Of a stretch of 15,111 nucleotides of DNA, positions 12,684 through 15,111 are shown piece after piece (the stretch's first letter is position 1; the number at the start of each line of letters is the position of its first letter). The translations under genes and the position numbers were made by a program. Below the pieces are notes generated by a model. That model saw nothing but the letters and a program-made list of their open reading frames with translations, searched no databases and was not told the DNA's origin. Location of the stretch: positions 249-15,359 of the forward strand of contig JALRFC010000018.1 of NCBI GenBank assembly GCA_023253875.1, written 5' to 3'. Source of the stretch: Candidatus Kapaibacterium sp. (GTDB taxonomy: Bacteria; Bacteroidota; Ignavibacteria; Kapaibacteriales; UBA961).

Positions 12684-14981
12684 ATGCGTGGATATGTACA
12701 ACTAATCATGATAGCATGCGCCCTCCTTTCTCTTACATGTTTGAGTGTAAAAGGACAAATACCGAAGGAGCTTACATATCAGGGTCACTTATTTGATAAT
12801 CAAGGTGTACCTGTTAATTCTACCGTTCGAATGACATTCAATTTCTATGAAGATACATTGTCTAATCAATGGGTTTATCAAGAAGTACAAGATGTACTTG
12901 TTGTGAAAGGGTACTATAGTATCATCATCGGCTCTACAAAACCCATCAATGTGAATTTTGAAAAGCAATATTTCATGAGTGTCACAATTGATGGTGTAGA
13001 ATCAAAGAAGATTCCTTTTACAACTGCACCCTATTCAATACGTGCATTAGGTGTGACCAATGAATCTGTTTTTGCAGATGATATCAATGCATCAGGTTCA
13101 GATGATGGCGAAGCATTGATTTCAGATGGAAAGAAAGTTGATTGGAAGCCGGTTGTTACATCAATTGTAGGTGATGGTTCTATTCGTGCGAATCGCGTAG
13201 GAAGTGAGGTATATCTCGTGATCCCGCAAGGTGCGATTGATGGTGGGAAAATTGAGACAAATACATTGGATTATGACAGATTTCTTGTGCCGAAAAGTCC
13301 AACGGATAAACAATATCTTTCCTATGATGCAGTGAAGAAAACACTCGTCTGGGTTGATGCTCCGGCACTCACTTTGGCACTTCCATATAAGCAATCAGCC
13401 GGATTTACCGATACATTATTCAATATCAGAAATACCAGAAATGGTCCGGCCGGAAGATTTGTCATTGAAACGAATCCAGGAACCCAACATGCACTCATAG
13501 GAGAAAATAATGGAACAGGCGCTGCCATTGCCGGTTTTGCAAAGGGTAATGGATCAGCAGGTTTCTTCTCATTAAATAATGCCAATGGAACTGGTTCTGC
13601 AATGAGAGTGGAATCAAATGCAAAAAAGCATGGAATTGAAGTAACAATGACAAATACAAGTACGCTGAAGACTTCAGGTGTACTCGTTAATCACCAGTCA
13701 ACAGCAGATTCCATTTCAGGGGTTTATGGAAATTTGACAGCTAGTTCTGTTGGAAAATCATCGTCTGCAATTCGTGGAAATATACAAAGTGTAGGCTCCA
13801 ATGGAATTGGAGTATTGGGTACACATTCAGGCACCGGTAATGCTATTGTCGGTTCTTCTAATTCAGGTATTGGTATTGTTGGAGTGAGTTCAGATAGTAT
13901 TGGTATAATAGCAAAGCATACAGGTGATGTAAGTGCGCAACCGGCATTATTTGCTGAATCAGCTTCGATGTTAGATTCAGCAACGGCTATACATGCAACA
14001 CTATCTGCCACTCAATTGGGCATTGCCTCTTCTGCTATTTATGGTGAGATTCCACTTTCAGGAAATAAAGGTACTGCAGTGATTGGAAGACATAAAGGTG
14101 CTGGAATTGGAATTGAAGGGATTTCTCAAGATGGTATTGGTATTCGAGGTACTTCGGCTCTGTCAATTGGAGTTTCCGGAGTACATACAGCAACAACAGG
14201 AAGCCAATCCGGTGTTTTTGGTACAAGTTCATCACTTGATTCAAATGCCAGTGGAATTCTTGGTCACATAGAACAGTCAAATCCCGGCATTTTTTCAGCA
14301 GGAATTAAAGGAACAAATAATTCCAAAAATGCAAAAGGTTTTGGTGTCTATGGAATGCATGCAGGACAAGGAGCCGGTGTGTATGGTACAAGTATTAGCG
14401 GACCTGCAATCTCTGCATATACTTCCAATACTTCGCTACTAGGTATTGGTGTGAAATCAGTGGTAGAAGGTAAAAATGCCATTGCAATTCAAGCACGTAC
14501 AAGTTCAACGGTTGGACTGCAGTATGGCATTGATGCAATTGTTGCAGGTGACTCGGGTATTGCCATTCGAGGAAAAGCTCCGGTAAATGCCAAGCGTACG
14601 AGTTATGCAGGATATTTTGAAGGACATGTTGCGGTTACAGGTGGAGATGTCATGAGAGAGTATCAATCTCCAACATCTTCATCACAAAAGAGAATAGCTC
14701 CTGTTGCATATGGATCCGTTCAATCAAATGGTGCAGCATTATCGGGCACTGATAATTTTTCATGTTTTTGGGATGTCAGTACAAAGCAATATTTCATTAC
14801 CATGCATAATGAAACATATTCAACTGCCGGTTATGTCGCAATTGCAAATGCAGTAAATCCAAGTGAACCAATATTCATCACAACAAATCAAGCAGGGGCT
14901 GATATGCTGTCTTTGGCATGTTATAATTTACAAGGACAGAGGATACAAACGCCATTTCATTTTATGGTATATAAACCATAA
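12684..14981 (+). CDS. Secreted fibre-like repeat protein (larger paralogue) with 89-residue super-repeat
   Basis: No characterised protein is recognised. GAGGA at 12673-12677 sits six bases before the ATG. The 765-residue product starts with a signal peptide (cleavage near VKG|Q at 24). Next comes the same N-terminal module as its neighbour (QIPKELTYQGHLFDNQGVP ... YFMSVTIDGV ... APYSIRA, to about 121). Residues 250-650 are Gly/Ser/Ile-rich, with short GxGVxGxS motifs. Three units starting at 355, 444 and 533 align without gaps at exactly 89 residues through their first 25 or so positions. Partial units lie on both sides. The C-terminal module starts VAYG (674) and ends FHFMVYKP, like its neighbour. 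The whole suggests an extended beta-solenoid or trimeric fibre displayed outside the cell. It has no recognisable type IX sorting tail. Codon use is more mixed than in the smaller paralogue. Adhesin, sheath or appendage are all possible; the function is unknown. Confidence 0.75.
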   Translation: MRGYVQLIMIACALLSLTCLSVKGQIPKELTYQGHLFDNQGVPVNSTVRMTFNFYEDTLSNQWVYQEVQDVLVVKGYYSIIIGSTKPINVNFEKQYFMSVTIDGVESKKIPFTTAPYSIRALGVTNESVFADDINASGSDDGEALISDGKKVDWKPVVTSIVGDGSIRANRVGSEVYLVIPQGAIDGGKIETNTLDYDRFLVPKSPTDKQYLSYDAVKKTLVWVDAPALTLALPYKQSAGFTDTLFNIRNTRNGPAGRFVIETNPGTQHALIGENNGTGAAIAGFAKGNGSAGFFSLNNANGTGSAMRVESNAKKHGIEVTMTNTSTLKTSGVLVNHQSTADSISGVYGNLTASSVGKSSSAIRGNIQSVGSNGIGVLGTHSGTGNAIVGSSNSGIGIVGVSSDSIGIIAKHTGDVSAQPALFAESASMLDSATAIHATLSATQLGIASSAIYGEIPLSGNKGTAVIGRHKGAGIGIEGISQDGIGIRGTSALSIGVSGVHTATTGSQSGVFGTSSSLDSNASGILGHIEQSNPGIFSAGIKGTNNSKNAKGFGVYGMHAGQGAGVYGTSISGPAISAYTSNTSLLGIGVKSVVEGKNAIAIQARTSSTVGLQYGIDAIVAGDSGIAIRGKAPVNAKRTSYAGYFEGHVAVTGGDVMREYQSPTSSSQKRIAPVAYGSVQSNGAALSGTDNFSCFWDVSTKQYFITMHNETYSTAGYVAIANAVNPSEPIFITTNQAGADMLSLACYNLQGQRIQTPFHFMVYKP
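13746..14546 (+). repeat. Three 267-base (89-codon) coding repeats
   Basis: Units at about 13746-14012, 14013-14279 and 14280-14546 encode residues 355-443, 444-532 and 533-621 of the larger fibre-like protein. Anchor residues recur at exactly 89: G379/G468/G557, H381/H470/H559, G383/G472/G561, G390/G479/G568. The DNA has diverged and only the protein period is strict, so the duplication is old and kept by selection on structure. Confidence 0.7.
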
Positions 14982-15017
14982 AAAAATCCCCGACAATATA
15001 CTGTCGGGGATTTTTTT
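14981..15017. terminator. Bidirectional Rho-independent terminator
   Basis: AAAAAATCCCCGACA (14981-14995) pairs with TGTCGGGGATTTTTT (15002-15016) around the six-base loop ATATAC. It starts within the stop codon of the larger fibre-like gene. The A-run on one side and T-run on the other let it work in both directions, fitting its place between convergent genes. Confidence 0.88.
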
Positions 15018-15037
15018 ATCTCTTCTTTATAATAGGG

Positions 15038-15111
15038 TTATCGAATGATGAAGAATGGAATGACAGAAGTTTGATCATTTCTTTCCATAATCATCAAATA
15101 ATATGCTCCTT
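15038..15111 (-). CDS. Partial gene: tail resembling a type IX secretion C-terminal sorting domain
   Basis: Only the last 23 codons and the TAA stop (15038-15040) lie in the window; the rest continues beyond the right edge. Read on the minus strand, the peptide begins GAYYLMIM, passes through polar residues and ends IPFFIIR. This matches the general form G-x-Y-x-hydrophobic ... hydrophobic strand ... R that closes type A sorting domains of type IX secretion cargo in Bacteroidota and relatives. The gene is convergent with the larger fibre-like gene and shares its terminator. With 23 residues the match is suggestive only. Confidence 0.5.
   Translation of the reverse strand, partial: GAYYLMIMERNDQTSVIPFFIIR

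Noticed and set aside
13746..14546. Possible CRISPR or satellite array
   Set aside because: The period is protein-level and in frame; the DNA units are diverged and have no identical direct repeats with spacers.
11023..14981. Prophage tail module
   Set aside because: Both proteins have signal peptides, and no capsid, terminase, integrase or lysis genes are nearby; the fibre-like repeats alone do not show phage origin.

Overview
The window looks like a chromosomal segment from a member of the Bacteroidota/Chlorobiota (FCB) group, possibly an Ignavibacteria- or Kapabacteria-type lineage. Three things point there: AT-leaning coding DNA, secreted proteins with 'QG.L.D..G.P' N-terminal modules, and a gene tail at the right edge that resembles a type IX secretion C-terminal sorting domain. 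The lineage is inferred from these traits; no marker gene fixes it.

Layout. Positions 1-296 hold no supported gene. At 297-794 lies a short gene whose first ~52 residues resemble a small conserved hypothetical protein and whose remainder is the C-terminal end of an MBL-fold/beta-CASP RNA-processing hydrolase; the catalytic N-terminal half is missing, so it looks like a recombination or assembly chimera. A rightward run follows: an M24 Xaa-Pro peptidase, a large periplasmic protein with three parvulin-like domains, a SurA-type chaperone, exonuclease III and a class I methyltransferase with a THUMP-like C-terminus. This run meets head-on a leftward recO-corC pair (RecO, then a CNNM/CorC membrane protein); the two sets of stop codons abut exactly. 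Divergent from recO is a bamD-acyl-CoA thioesterase pair.

The right third (11023-14981) holds two tandem, related secreted proteins, each built as signal peptide, shared N-terminal module, Gly-rich repeats of fibre type, and shared C-terminal module. The larger has three units at a strict 89-residue period; the smaller has a 44-residue duplication and a run of ten-residue repeats. A bidirectional-looking terminator separates the second from a leftward gene whose last 23 codons enter the window.

Functional theme. SurA, the second parvulin protein and BamD all serve outer-membrane protein traffic, and the fibre-like proteins and the type IX-like tail are probable exported cargo. The rest is DNA repair (exonuclease III, RecO) and general metabolism. 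I see no CRISPR array, transposase, tRNA or rRNA. The points most worth a second look are the chimeric gene at the left end, the 89-residue super-repeat, and strong terminators placed 12-18 bases before the next start codon.
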